Below, piece after piece: positions 1-7,109 of a stretch of DNA of 14,189 nt. The stretch's first letter is position 1, and every line of letters starts with the position of its first letter. Below the pieces are notes generated by a model that had not been told where the DNA came from, ran no database searches, and saw only the letters and a list, made by a program, of their open reading frames with translations. The position numbers and the translations under genes are program-made. The DNA comes from Thalassiosira profunda. Taxonomy: Eukaryota; Bacillariophyta; Thalassiosirophyceae; Thalassiosirales; Thalassiosiraceae. Location of the stretch: assembly GCA_036939355.1 (NCBI GenBank), contig JALLAP010000345.1:1-14189 (forward strand), read 5' to 3'.

Positions 1-829
1 GTTGCCCGTGCCCTCGCCTCTTGCGCTTTCTTCCAGCGAAGACCCCAAGGACTCAGTGGCCGACATTCCTCCTTCACCAAGACACAGTACTGCCAAGCCA
101 GCGGCGAAGCGCCCAACGAAGCAGGCCGAACAACACCGAGCCTTGTGGAATCAAAGATATGCCGAGCTAGAGGTGCGTACGTTGCAATTGCATTTACTCG
201 GTTCCTAGACTGATTGGCTCACCCACACTCGTTTGCTTAGGCGTTCAAACGCGAGCGGGGTCATTGCAACGTCCCTCAAAAGTGTCAAGAGAACCCGAGC
301 CTCGGAGCGTGGGTGGCACGCCAACGTCTTTTGATGCGCCAGTGGGAAGAGCAAAAGCAATCCAAGAAAGGACCCAGCCAATCTGATTGCAGCAAAACTG
401 ACATCGTCGGAAAAAGAGTCGAGCGGTTGAAGAGCCTAGGCCTTGAGCCTTCGATTGGTAAGTGGAGATGCTTATGATTGATATAAACGCTCACATCTCA
501 TGAACATAACAGGCAAAGGCGCCCTTGGGAAAGTGTGCGCCTACAACGCGATCGAATGGGAGAAGAAATATGCGGAGCTCGTCCAGTACCAAGCCACGCA
601 CGGACACGCGGACGTGCCTACCAAGACGACCTCCTTGGGGCGGTGGGTGGCCCAGCAGCGGAGAAAGTGGCGCCAGTTTCTAGCGGACGAAGGGAAGAAC
701 GGAAGCGACCAAACGGGGTGGAACGAAGTGCTACAGAGTCGATTCCAACGGCTGCGCGATATCGGTTTCCGCTTTCACATCGGCAAGGGCGCACACTCGA
801 GGAAAAGGACGAAGGACGAAAGCAACTGA
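1..829 (+). CDS. Helicase-associated (HA) repeat protein, 3' part (5' end outside window)
   Basis: The reading frame is open at the left edge, so the true start is not seen. Three exons, <1-172, 241-457 and 513-829, join to about 234 residues. The first ~45 residues are Ser/Pro/Lys-rich and probably disordered. Two HA-type repeats follow (about 48-128 and 145-222), each built as W-x3-Y-x2-L, then a GH-x2-VP motif (GHCNVP, GHADVP), then LG-x-WV-x-QR, and a closing RL/LG or RL/IGF segment. This fits the helicase-associated domain, a small helical module thought to bind nucleic acid and common as stand-alone repeats in diatoms. No helicase motif lies in the visible part. Both introns are supported by GT-AG ends and by restoring the repeat pattern. 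The tail is basic (KGAHSRKRTKDESN). The family call is firm; the biological role is unknown. Confidence 0.82.
173..240 (+). other. Intron 1 of the HA-repeat gene
   Basis: A 68-nt GT-AG intron in phase 0 (GTGCGT donor, TTGCTTAG acceptor). Removing it joins YAELE to AFKRERGHCNVP and completes HA repeat 1. Reading through meets a stop at 206-208. Confidence 0.85.
458..512 (+). other. Intron 2 of the HA-repeat gene
   Basis: A 55-nt GT-AG intron in phase 1 (GTAAGT donor, CATAACAG acceptor). Splicing forms the Gly codon of PSI-G-KGALGK and puts exons 2 and 3 in one frame. Confidence 0.85.
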
Positions 830-1274
830 TGTACCAACTGAAGTCTAAGAGGCTATCATTCATACATACAATGTATCCAGGAGAAACCTCGATGAGTGCG
901 GAGAGCTGACAGTACAAACGCTGCCATTCTCCTCTCTCGGTGCTTTGGTCTGACTCGTGATTCGTTGAGACTCTAGGTAGGGAGACTGCAAGTCGCAAAG
1001 TCGCAAGAACAACCAACTCTCCAGGCGCAGCCCAGCCGGCCAGGCCACCCTTCATCACCTGCTCCCCGCGGCAAGCCCGCAGGGGACTCCGCAGCCCGCC
1101 CACGCGGCTCCATCCATCTCTGTCTAGCTTGTCAACCATTATTTGATTGGCCGACGCGTGCAGATTACCGCCGCTCTTTGTTGGAAGAGGTGCACATCAC
1201 TGACACACATCTCGCATCGTCTCTGTCGGGTTGCAGCGCAATTGCAACTGCTGTGCATACAAATCTAATTCACG
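830..1274. other. Intergenic region: 3' end of HA gene and 5' leader/promoter of kinase gene
   Basis: No convincing coding sequence is seen in these 445 bases. An inverted CCAAT core (ATTGG) lies at 1146-1150, about 125 nt before the kinase ATG. A tandem AAGTCGC motif lies at 990-1004, followed by AGAACAA; the 15-mer at 998-1012 recurs at 9774-9788. No clear TATA box or AATAAA signal was found. Confidence 0.5.
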
Positions 1275-3644
1275 ATGAACGCGGACGACGATCAACCGGG
1301 CGGGGAGGTGCAATCCATCCTGAGGGAGTCCTTCCTTCACGACTTCGGCATCAAGGAGGCGGAGGAGGACGCGCGGTTCTCGGACAGCGGCGTCGGAAAC
1401 GATGGCGAGCCGCGAGGCGACCGGCGCCACTCCCTGTCCATCGACGACCTCGACGAATCACGGAGGAGCAGCGCGAGCTCGTCCTATCAGCGGCAGCCGA
1501 GTGACTCCTCCGAAAGAGTCATCGCGCCCAATTTTGCGGGGGGTTCTACCCGCCGCAAGGGCGACAAGGCCCGTCGATTTAGGGCGAGGCAACCGCCTTC
1601 GTTCGGGTTTGACGACAATCGAAGGGCCAGCACGGGGACCATGAGCGTCCAGGAGAGTTTTGGGGATATGAGCCTGGCGAGCTTCACGAGCATGTCAAGT
1701 TTCACGAGCACAGACGGTGGGGAGAGGAATGTGGAGGTGGGGAACCTGATCTTTGTCACGGATGCCGAGATGGCCAAGATTATGTACGGGGACGAACGAA
1801 GAGACAGCGACGTCGATGCATCGGAGGACAAGTCGATGGGATCCTCGGACCGGGGCTCTTCGTCGAGGCGCTGTTCGGACGTGTCCATGGCCTCCAACCT
1901 ATCAAATTCGTTACCTCCTTCCGCAACTCTGGGTACGGGGGCATTCAGCACCGTGCGTTTGGCGTGGCGTCGAACGCCCGAACAAGCGGAGCGGGAACTT
2001 AGGATGTCTTCGATGAATGAAGCTGACGAGGGGGCGCCAGAGGATGACGAAGGATCACTCCCGGAACGGGGGGCAATGTTGAAAAGTCGCCAGCGCAGAA
2101 GCGTCGTCCGCGTCCAGAGCAAAAACAGCGACATGGACCCAAGTGCGCCGCTCCAACACAAGGGGCAACTCGTCGCAGTGAAGATTATTCAGAAGAGTAT
2201 TCTCAAACAGATGAAATCCATGCAAAAGGGTCCGGACAATCGCATGATCGTACAGTCGGCATACGACAACATAGAACGGGAAATTGCAACCATGAAACGG
2301 TTGCGGCACCCGAACTTGGTGCGGCTATATGAAGTGATTGACAGCGTTGAATCGGACAGGCTGCACATGGTTTTGGAGTACGTGTCTCTGGGCGAAATCT
2401 TGAGCTACGTCGACGGTACGAACCGATACGAGAGGGCGAGGTACCGGAAGAAAGTAAGGGGATTGACGAAAGAGGGGCATTTCGACGAGAAGTGGGCGGC
2501 GTTGTACTTTGTTGATGTCATGCACGGATTGGCTTATCTCCACCGGAACAGAATTGTACACAGAGACTTGAAGCCAGAGGTGAGAATACAAGCAGCATGC
2601 GTGCGTATTGCAAAACCTCGTACGCTGACAAAGTGCGCTGCTCTGTCGTTGCCGGAGCAGAACATATTGCTAGACGCCAGGGGCTGTGCGAAGATCTCGG
2701 ACTTTGGCGTCTCGCATATCTTTGAGGAAGAACGCGAATCTTACGTGCTGAGAGAGCTTGGGGACGGTGAAGCGGATGATTTGCTGTCCGATGGCGGCAT
2801 CGACGACAGTGCGAGAATTGAAGTTGACACTCTGCAGCTTTCCAAACGCGAGAGCGATGTTGCGTTCAACATGTCGTCGAGGCATGACCGAGGCATGTTG
2901 AAGAAGACCGAAGGCACATGGTGCTTCTGGAGTCCCGAAATGTGCAGTGGCGATTCAGCGGGCTTCTCTGGATACTCTTCCGACTTGTGGGCGGCAGGCG
3001 TGTGTCTCTACATCTTCACCACCGGCCTTCTTCCGTTCTTTTCATTGGTGCCATCAGAGTTGTTTGGAAGGATTGCAAAAGCACAGGTGAAATACGAGGG
3101 GCTGGGCGTGTCGGACGAGCTGAAAGATCTTTTGAGCAAACTGTTGCAGAAGGACCCGTCACTGAGAGCTGGAGTGGGCGACTGCCTGAAGCATCCATTC
3201 TGTGCCGCGGCTCGAGCTGAGAGGCTGGGAGACCTCGACGGACAATACAGGCGGTCGGAGGAGCATATCATCTTATCAAAGAACGACGTGGAGATGGCGC
3301 TATCCATCACCGCGCCCGGGAAGAAGCACGGCGTCTTTCGGAAAGCATCCAAACGCTTCTCGGCCCCGGTCGTCATCTCTTCGCGTCGGCCTGCGTCAAA
3401 TCGACCGCCGGCTGCCACATCTGCCGATCCTTCTGCGGGTGCAGTCAACCCGGCAACGCTGAAACATAAACACAACTCCAACGTGACGACACTGACCGAA
3501 GCATCGATCGAAGAGAAGGGGCAAAGTTCACCGGCAGCATCACCGCCATCACCTGGCATCACCTCGAAGAACTCGTTCAAACGAGCCGGTGCCGGGATGG
3601 CGTCGAAGTTCAAGCTGAAACAGTGGTGGCAACGACGGCGCTGA
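1275..3644 (+). CDS. CaMKK/SNF1-activating-type Ser/Thr protein kinase with large inserts
   Basis: Exons 1275-2579 and 2661-3644 give 762 residues. An in-frame TAA at 1266-1268 supports the ATG at 1275. Residues 1-215 are Ser/Arg/Asp-rich and probably disordered. The kinase domain spans about 215-615: Gly loop LGTGAFSTV (219-227), Lys303 in VAVK, alpha-C Glu336, HRDLKPEN with Asp431, DFG with Asp449, SPE at 526-528 and Asp543 in SDLWAAG. All catalytic residues are present. RLYEVID and LHMVLEYVSLGEIL, and an insert between VAVK and alpha-C, resemble CaMKK, whose relatives phosphorylate AMPK/SnRK1-type kinases. Unusual are an acidic insert after the Gly loop (about 230-298) and roughly 50 extra residues in the activation segment. 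The C terminus is Ser/Pro-rich and basic, ending KQWWQRRR. Kinase identity is certain; the CaMKK subfamily is probable; activity on an AMPK homologue is inferred. Confidence 0.9.
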   Translation: MNADDDQPGGEVQSILRESFLHDFGIKEAEEDARFSDSGVGNDGEPRGDRRHSLSIDDLDESRRSSASSSYQRQPSDSSERVIAPNFAGGSTRRKGDKARRFRARQPPSFGFDDNRRASTGTMSVQESFGDMSLASFTSMSSFTSTDGGERNVEVGNLIFVTDAEMAKIMYGDERRDSDVDASEDKSMGSSDRGSSSRRCSDVSMASNLSNSLPPSATLGTGAFSTVRLAWRRTPEQAERELRMSSMNEADEGAPEDDEGSLPERGAMLKSRQRRSVVRVQSKNSDMDPSAPLQHKGQLVAVKIIQKSILKQMKSMQKGPDNRMIVQSAYDNIEREIATMKRLRHPNLVRLYEVIDSVESDRLHMVLEYVSLGEILSYVDGTNRYERARYRKKVRGLTKEGHFDEKWAALYFVDVMHGLAYLHRNRIVHRDLKPEVRIQAACVRIAKPRTLTKCAALSLPEQNILLDARGCAKISDFGVSHIFEEERESYVLRELGDGEADDLLSDGGIDDSARIEVDTLQLSKRESDVAFNMSSRHDRGMLKKTEGTWCFWSPEMCSGDSAGFSGYSSDLWAAGVCLYIFTTGLLPFFSLVPSELFGRIAKAQVKYEGLGVSDELKDLLSKLLQKDPSLRAGVGDCLKHPFCAAARAERLGDLDGQYRRSEEHIILSKNDVEMALSITAPGKKHGVFRKASKRFSAPVVISSRRPASNRPPAATSADPSAGAVNPATLKHKHNSNVTTLTEASIEEKGQSSPAASPPSPGITSKNSFKRAGAGMASKFKLKQWWQRRR
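2580..2660 (+). other. In-frame 81-nt intron inside the kinase catalytic loop
   Basis: GTGAGA donor and GGAGCAG acceptor, phase 0, 81 nt with no stop in the coding frame. Removing it joins HRDLKPE directly to NILLD, the canonical catalytic loop. Retention adds 27 residues between Glu435 and the Asn that coordinates Mg2+. An ORF-only gene model would wrongly keep it. Confidence 0.93.
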
Positions 3645-3952
3645 TCAGAGGAACGGGGAGGATGTTACAGAAATAACGAGTATCTAGTCTCCAGGTTGCT
3701 CTCTGTCATTCATCCGGCGAGAGAGGGATTGACCGATTCCAACGAGGAGGAGAGGCTTGAGGTCTGACCGCCACCTCAAGATCTCCATCGAAGCTCAGCC
3801 ACCCATTTCCAGCCGTGCGCCCAACCAAGGACATAATCTCCTCTCTTTTATTTGCTCACACTTCTCCTCACTTCTACCTAAGTACTTACCAAAAGCGAGG
3901 TCCTCACAACCCCAAACACCAACCGCAATCGAGTGGGGGCCACAGATCGACG
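3645..3952. other. Intergenic region between kinase and FES1-like genes
   Basis: No gene is seen in these 308 bases. They should contain the 3' UTR of the kinase and the promoter and 5' UTR of the next gene. The second half is pyrimidine-rich (CTCCTCTCTTTTATTTGCTC and similar), as in a leader or core promoter. A perfect 8-bp inverted repeat lies at 3756-3763/3773-3780. No recognisable heat-shock element was found. Confidence 0.45.
3756..3780 (+). repeat. Perfect inverted repeat (hairpin), 8-bp arms and 9-nt loop
   Basis: CTTGAGGT, then a 9-nt spacer, then ACCTCAAG. It lies 111 nt after the kinase stop and 172 nt before the FES1-like ATG, so it could sit in either transcript. Function unknown; an 8-bp stem can occur by chance. 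Confidence 0.5.
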
Positions 3953-5113
3953 ATGGCATCCGGCGACAACAACTCGCCCTTCCACTGGCTGGGCCTGCTA
4001 AAATGGTCCCTCGCCTACAGTGACGGCACGAGGCCGTCGAGCGACGCCAAACCGATGTCGAAGGAGGACGTCGAATTCCTCGAGAAGGTGATGCAGGAGG
4101 GCATCATCGACGAGGGGGAGCGCATGAAAACTATACTGAAGGATCTAACGGACAGCCTCGAGGCGATGCTGGGCGTCGAATGTCCTGAGGAAGAAAAGCG
4201 GAAGGAGTTGGACGAGGACGACATGCTCGATCTATTGCAGGAGCTGCGGGATATCGTTGAGCAGATCGACTACGCCCGGGCCTTCATGTCTCTGGGCGGC
4301 ATACCGTTCTTGCTTGGCTGCGCCACCCATCATGCCAGTCAAGAAGATACCACTCAAACAATCCCAAAATGTATACGGAAGGCAGCGCTCGGCTGTCTGT
4401 CGACGATGACGCAAAACAATCCGCCGGTACAATTGAGTCTGTTGGAGCACGGCCACATGCCCCAGCTCATCCAGCTCTTCTTCGACTACACGCCCGGCAA
4501 CGAGTGCGGCAACGATACCGACGACTCCATACGAGAGAAGGCGGTGCAAGCCCTCTCTGCCAGCGTGCGGGGACACGCCATGGCCGAGCACATCTTTTGT
4601 CAAAACGAACAGGCGAAGGCGATGCTGCGGTTAGGATTGGGCATGCAACGAAAGGGCCCCAAGCCGGCGGCGCCGCTGCGGAAACGATCGCTCTTCCTTC
4701 TTCGCGCGCTGCTGACCTCGGACGACGCGACTGCGGAACGACACGACAAGTTTCGCGACGAGGTATCGTTCGTTTGCACCCACGGCATCGACGAGAAGTG
4801 GGAGGACGATGCGGAGATACGAGAAATGGGCTTGTCAATGTTGTCTCAGTTGCTGCAGCACAAATACCCCGATCAGCAACCGGGTGACGAACACGTTTCG
4901 GCAACCATCCTGCAGCACAAAGATGGTATTGGCGCGGTCGGAGTGGCGCGCGTCCAAGAGATCCGTGATATGAAGGAAGGCAGCGAAGAACGAGAGTACG
5001 CATCGCTGGAGCTGGAGGAGTGGGAGACGCTGATGCTGGCATTGGCGGAGGTCGAAAAGGAGGCTGCCAGCGAGTGCAAGGACGACGCTCCGCCGCTGGC
5101 GCTATGTAGATAG
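3953..5113 (+). CDS. FES1: Fes1/HspBP1-type Hsp70 nucleotide-exchange factor
   Basis: A single exon encodes 386 residues. Family members are cytosolic or ER armadillo-fold proteins that bind the Hsp70 nucleotide-binding domain, drive ADP release and so help free or degrade misfolded clients. Residues 10-25 (FHWLGLLKWSLAYSDG) match the conserved N-terminal LLKWS(I/L) segment of Fes1/HspBP1, described as a release domain that helps displace substrate. An acidic helical region follows (about 36-105), then armadillo-like helical repeats (about 115-330) with typical patches such as ALGCLSTMTQNNPPVQLSLL and AVQALSASVRG. The C-terminal helix is acidic. The ATG at 3953 was chosen over an upstream in-frame GTG at 3815 because it is a real ATG with A at -3 and puts the conserved motif near the N terminus. 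No signal peptide is visible, so a cytosolic paralogue is inferred. Confidence 0.88.
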   Translation: MASGDNNSPFHWLGLLKWSLAYSDGTRPSSDAKPMSKEDVEFLEKVMQEGIIDEGERMKTILKDLTDSLEAMLGVECPEEEKRKELDEDDMLDLLQELRDIVEQIDYARAFMSLGGIPFLLGCATHHASQEDTTQTIPKCIRKAALGCLSTMTQNNPPVQLSLLEHGHMPQLIQLFFDYTPGNECGNDTDDSIREKAVQALSASVRGHAMAEHIFCQNEQAKAMLRLGLGMQRKGPKPAAPLRKRSLFLLRALLTSDDATAERHDKFRDEVSFVCTHGIDEKWEDDAEIREMGLSMLSQLLQHKYPDQQPGDEHVSATILQHKDGIGAVGVARVQEIRDMKEGSEEREYASLELEEWETLMLALAEVEKEAASECKDDAPPLALCR

Positions 5114-5243
5114 TTGAAGTGGTCAAAGCGACACATAGTTCCTACCATTTCTTAGTTTCATTCATTCTACTCCGCTCTGTTCATTATCTCCTCAATTCAT
5201 ACAAGTCTCTGTCTATTGCTCGCTATCAATTCTCTCGTTCTCA

Positions 5244-5933
5244 TCACAAACAACTCAAATCAACGCAGGCTTCATCTTCGCAAGGCTCAGCGATTTCCCA
5301 TAATGCCAATATCTCCACATCAGTCATGTCCACTTCTCTCGTTCGAGTTGTTTGGTGCCGCGTTTGTTTATGGGTGCATGTGTCTCTCAATGGCGAGCCC
5401 GGTGGCGTGATGGTAGTCGGGCTGCACGTCGGAACGCAGGGCGGCGTCGAACACCGAGGAGTTGCAACGCTGCTTTCGGAACACTCGTTTCTCCTCAGAA
5501 TGGCCACCGCATCCTCAAGAAACGTCTTCGTAGCCCTGTCAAGTTCGCTCCACTCTCGCTCTTTGTATGCATCCGGTTTGAGCACGCGCCATCGTCGCGA
5601 ATTGATCTCCGATACAATGCGCTCGGCCGAGAGATCGAGGCATTGGTATCGAGGAGGCCATCTGGGAAGGTCGACTTTCGTGCATGTGCTGTTGCGTCCA
5701 TTCGTATCTGACGAGCCAACAGAGCCTCCGCCGCCGTGATACAGCTCCCGCAGTTTCTGGTTGCGCTGCTCTTCCAAGAAGGCAAAGAGGCTGCACTCGT
5801 TCAAGTACTCGATCGATCGTTTGTCGTTCATGTGTCTCTTGATACCAATTGCTGAATATAAGGGCGGTGGTGGCTTGGATCGCTGCAATGGTGAGTTTAT
5901 GCTCATCGTCGGCGTCTCTTGCGGTAAATGCAT
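5244..5933 (-). CDS. Hypothetical protein, no recognised family
   Basis: The minus-strand frame from the ATG at 5931-5933 encodes 229 residues; a second ATG at 5904-5906 would give 220. Both have A at -3. The frame extends upstream without ATG to a stop at 6078-6080. I do not recognise a domain. The centre looks like a genuine helical, charged protein (IEYLNECSLFAFLEEQ; later RRWRVLKPDAYKEREW). The C-terminal third is rich in Cys, Pro and Thr, with SP/TP sites (STPP, TPPGSP), suggesting a disordered, phosphorylatable tail, and it ends acidic. No signal peptide or membrane segment is seen. It converges on the FES1-like gene with 130 nt between stops. A second same-strand frame (about 5539-6237) overlaps it, so the 5' structure is uncertain and an upstream exon is possible. 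Confidence 0.6.
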   Translation of the reverse strand: MHLPQETPTMSINSPLQRSKPPPPLYSAIGIKRHMNDKRSIEYLNECSLFAFLEEQRNQKLRELYHGGGGSVGSSDTNGRNSTCTKVDLPRWPPRYQCLDLSAERIVSEINSRRWRVLKPDAYKEREWSELDRATKTFLEDAVAILRRNECSESSVATPRCSTPPCVPTCSPTTITPPGSPLRDTCTHKQTRHQTTRTREVDMTDVEILALWEIAEPCEDEACVDLSCL

Positions 5934-6385
5934 GTTCTGATCGGATCGATTTATGAGACGTGAACCCGAACGAATGAGGAGATTGTGCTGAGAACTGCAC
6001 GACAACGCGAACCTCGCCTCCACGATACCTCTTGCTTGGCATGCTGCTACTCCCACCAAAAGCGATCGCTCCTGGGCTCATTTGTGATGTCGAGAGAACC
6101 CGCATGCATCTTCGAGACTCCGAAGCATGTCGTGACCCTCGCTGTCGTGCTTCTGCAGCAAAGTCAGCGTGATGTGGGATCCCAAGACGTGGATCGTGCG
6201 AAGGTGCATGTGACAATGATACCAGGTATTGAGACAAATGAATGCCGCATTTGTGCTCCGATTGTCAGGAGTCCCCTGCAAATGGGACCTTGATGTGGAT
6301 CTTCTTCTTCTTTGCAAAAAGTCAGCCGGCTTTGTTTCCCTCCGATCCCACAACCCAACTCGACGCACCAACCCACGCCGCCACC
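5934..6385. other. Divergent intergenic region between hypothetical and small plastid-protein genes
   Basis: This 452-bp region separates a minus-strand gene from a plus-strand gene and should hold both promoters. Reading frames up to about 100 codons occur on both strands but have poor composition and mostly non-ATG starts. No TATA box, RNA gene or long repeat was seen. A pyrimidine-rich stretch (6301-6312) precedes the small plastid-protein ATG. Confidence 0.45.
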
Positions 6386-6658
6386 ATGAAGACCACGCTC
6401 GCCCTCCTCCTCCTCACCGCCACCGCCGCCTCCGCGTTTCAGGCCGCGCCGGCGTCCTCGCGACAGTCCACCGCGCTGAACAACTTCCTCGACGGGCGCG
6501 GCAAGAAGATCACAGTCCGCGACGACGAGGACGCCGCGATGTGGTTCGACGACGGAGCCGGCGGGAGGACCCCCTCCGAGAAGCCGAAGAAGCCGGACCC
6601 GAAGAAGCCCGTGAAGAAGGAGGCGAAGGGCGGCTTCAAGTTCCCGTGGGACAACTAA
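6386..6658 (+). CDS. Small plastid-targeted Lys/Pro-rich protein of unknown function
   Basis: A 90-residue ORF with a strong start context (GCCACCATGA). Residues 1-17 form a hydrophobic signal peptide (KTTLALLLLTATAASA) ending in the ASAF motif, with Phe at 18. This is the hallmark of import into secondary plastids of diatoms and relatives. The stretch after cleavage is Ser/Ala-rich with Arg, like a short transit peptide. The mature part has an acidic centre (VRDDEDAAMWFDDGAGG, 44-60), a Lys/Pro repeat (EKPKKPDPKKPVKKE, 65-79) and ends GGFKFPWDN. No lumenal second signal is seen, so a stromal or thylakoid-surface place is inferred. The charge-split, low-complexity design suggests a binding or linker protein. 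Codons are strongly GC-ending, as in highly expressed genes. The targeting call is firm; the role is unknown. Confidence 0.75.
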   Translation: MKTTLALLLLTATAASAFQAAPASSRQSTALNNFLDGRGKKITVRDDEDAAMWFDDGAGGRTPSEKPKKPDPKKPVKKEAKGGFKFPWDN

Positions 6659-7109
6659 ACCCGGAGGGTTGCTGAGGGGGGTAGCTGAGTAGCTAAAGGG
6701 AAGGTGGTGTTTGATGGACAGGTGGAGAGGTGTGGAGAAAGGGTACAGAGGGTGGAAGGGGCGCATTCGGGACACAGCTCTCCGAAGGATGGGGAGAAAA
6801 TGTTGCGATCATATCTTTTGCCGCAGATCTCGCCCCACCTTTATCGGCCGGGTTAACCAACCTGCAACTCATCTGGGGATGTGATGGAGACAGTGAAGTG
6901 CGGCAGAGTGTCAGCACACCAACTTTTTCAACTGGGGCTTTCTTTGGGTCGAGGGATCATACTATTCACTGTTCAGTACTGTGTATAATTTTGCGGTGTT
7001 GAGGCATCCAACGCAGCAGGGTGTCTTCGCTCTAACTTAAACCTATTCCCGAGGAAAGCCGTCCGAGGTTGTGGGGGAGAACCAAACAATCCTACTCACG
7101 GGAACATTC
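6659..7109. other. Convergent 3' region with purine-rich stretch
   Basis: No gene is seen between the stop of the plastid protein (+) and the stop of the methyltransferase gene (-). Positions about 6659-6800 on the plus strand are strongly purine-rich (runs such as GGAGGG, GAGGGGGG, GGTGGAGAGG), within or after the plus-strand 3' UTR. The remainder is unremarkable. No AATAAA was found on either strand. Confidence 0.45.

Noticed and set aside
1487..2161. 224-codon minus-strand ORF opposite the kinase
   Set aside because: It is antisense to the Ser-rich kinase N terminus and Gly loop; its length reflects the GC-rich codons of the real gene.
3815..3952. N-terminal extension of the Fes1/HspBP1 frame by 46 codons
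   Set aside because: It starts at GTG, not ATG; the extension is low-quality sequence, and the ATG at 3953 places the conserved LLKWS motif at the expected N-terminal position.
4467..5126. 219-codon minus-strand ORF opposite the FES1-like gene
   Set aside because: Pro/Arg/Cys-rich antisense shadow with no recognisable motif.
5119..5739. 206-codon plus-strand ORF
   Set aside because: It lies opposite the hypothetical minus-strand gene and its translation has shadow-like composition (Ser/Arg/Leu/His-rich) with no domain.
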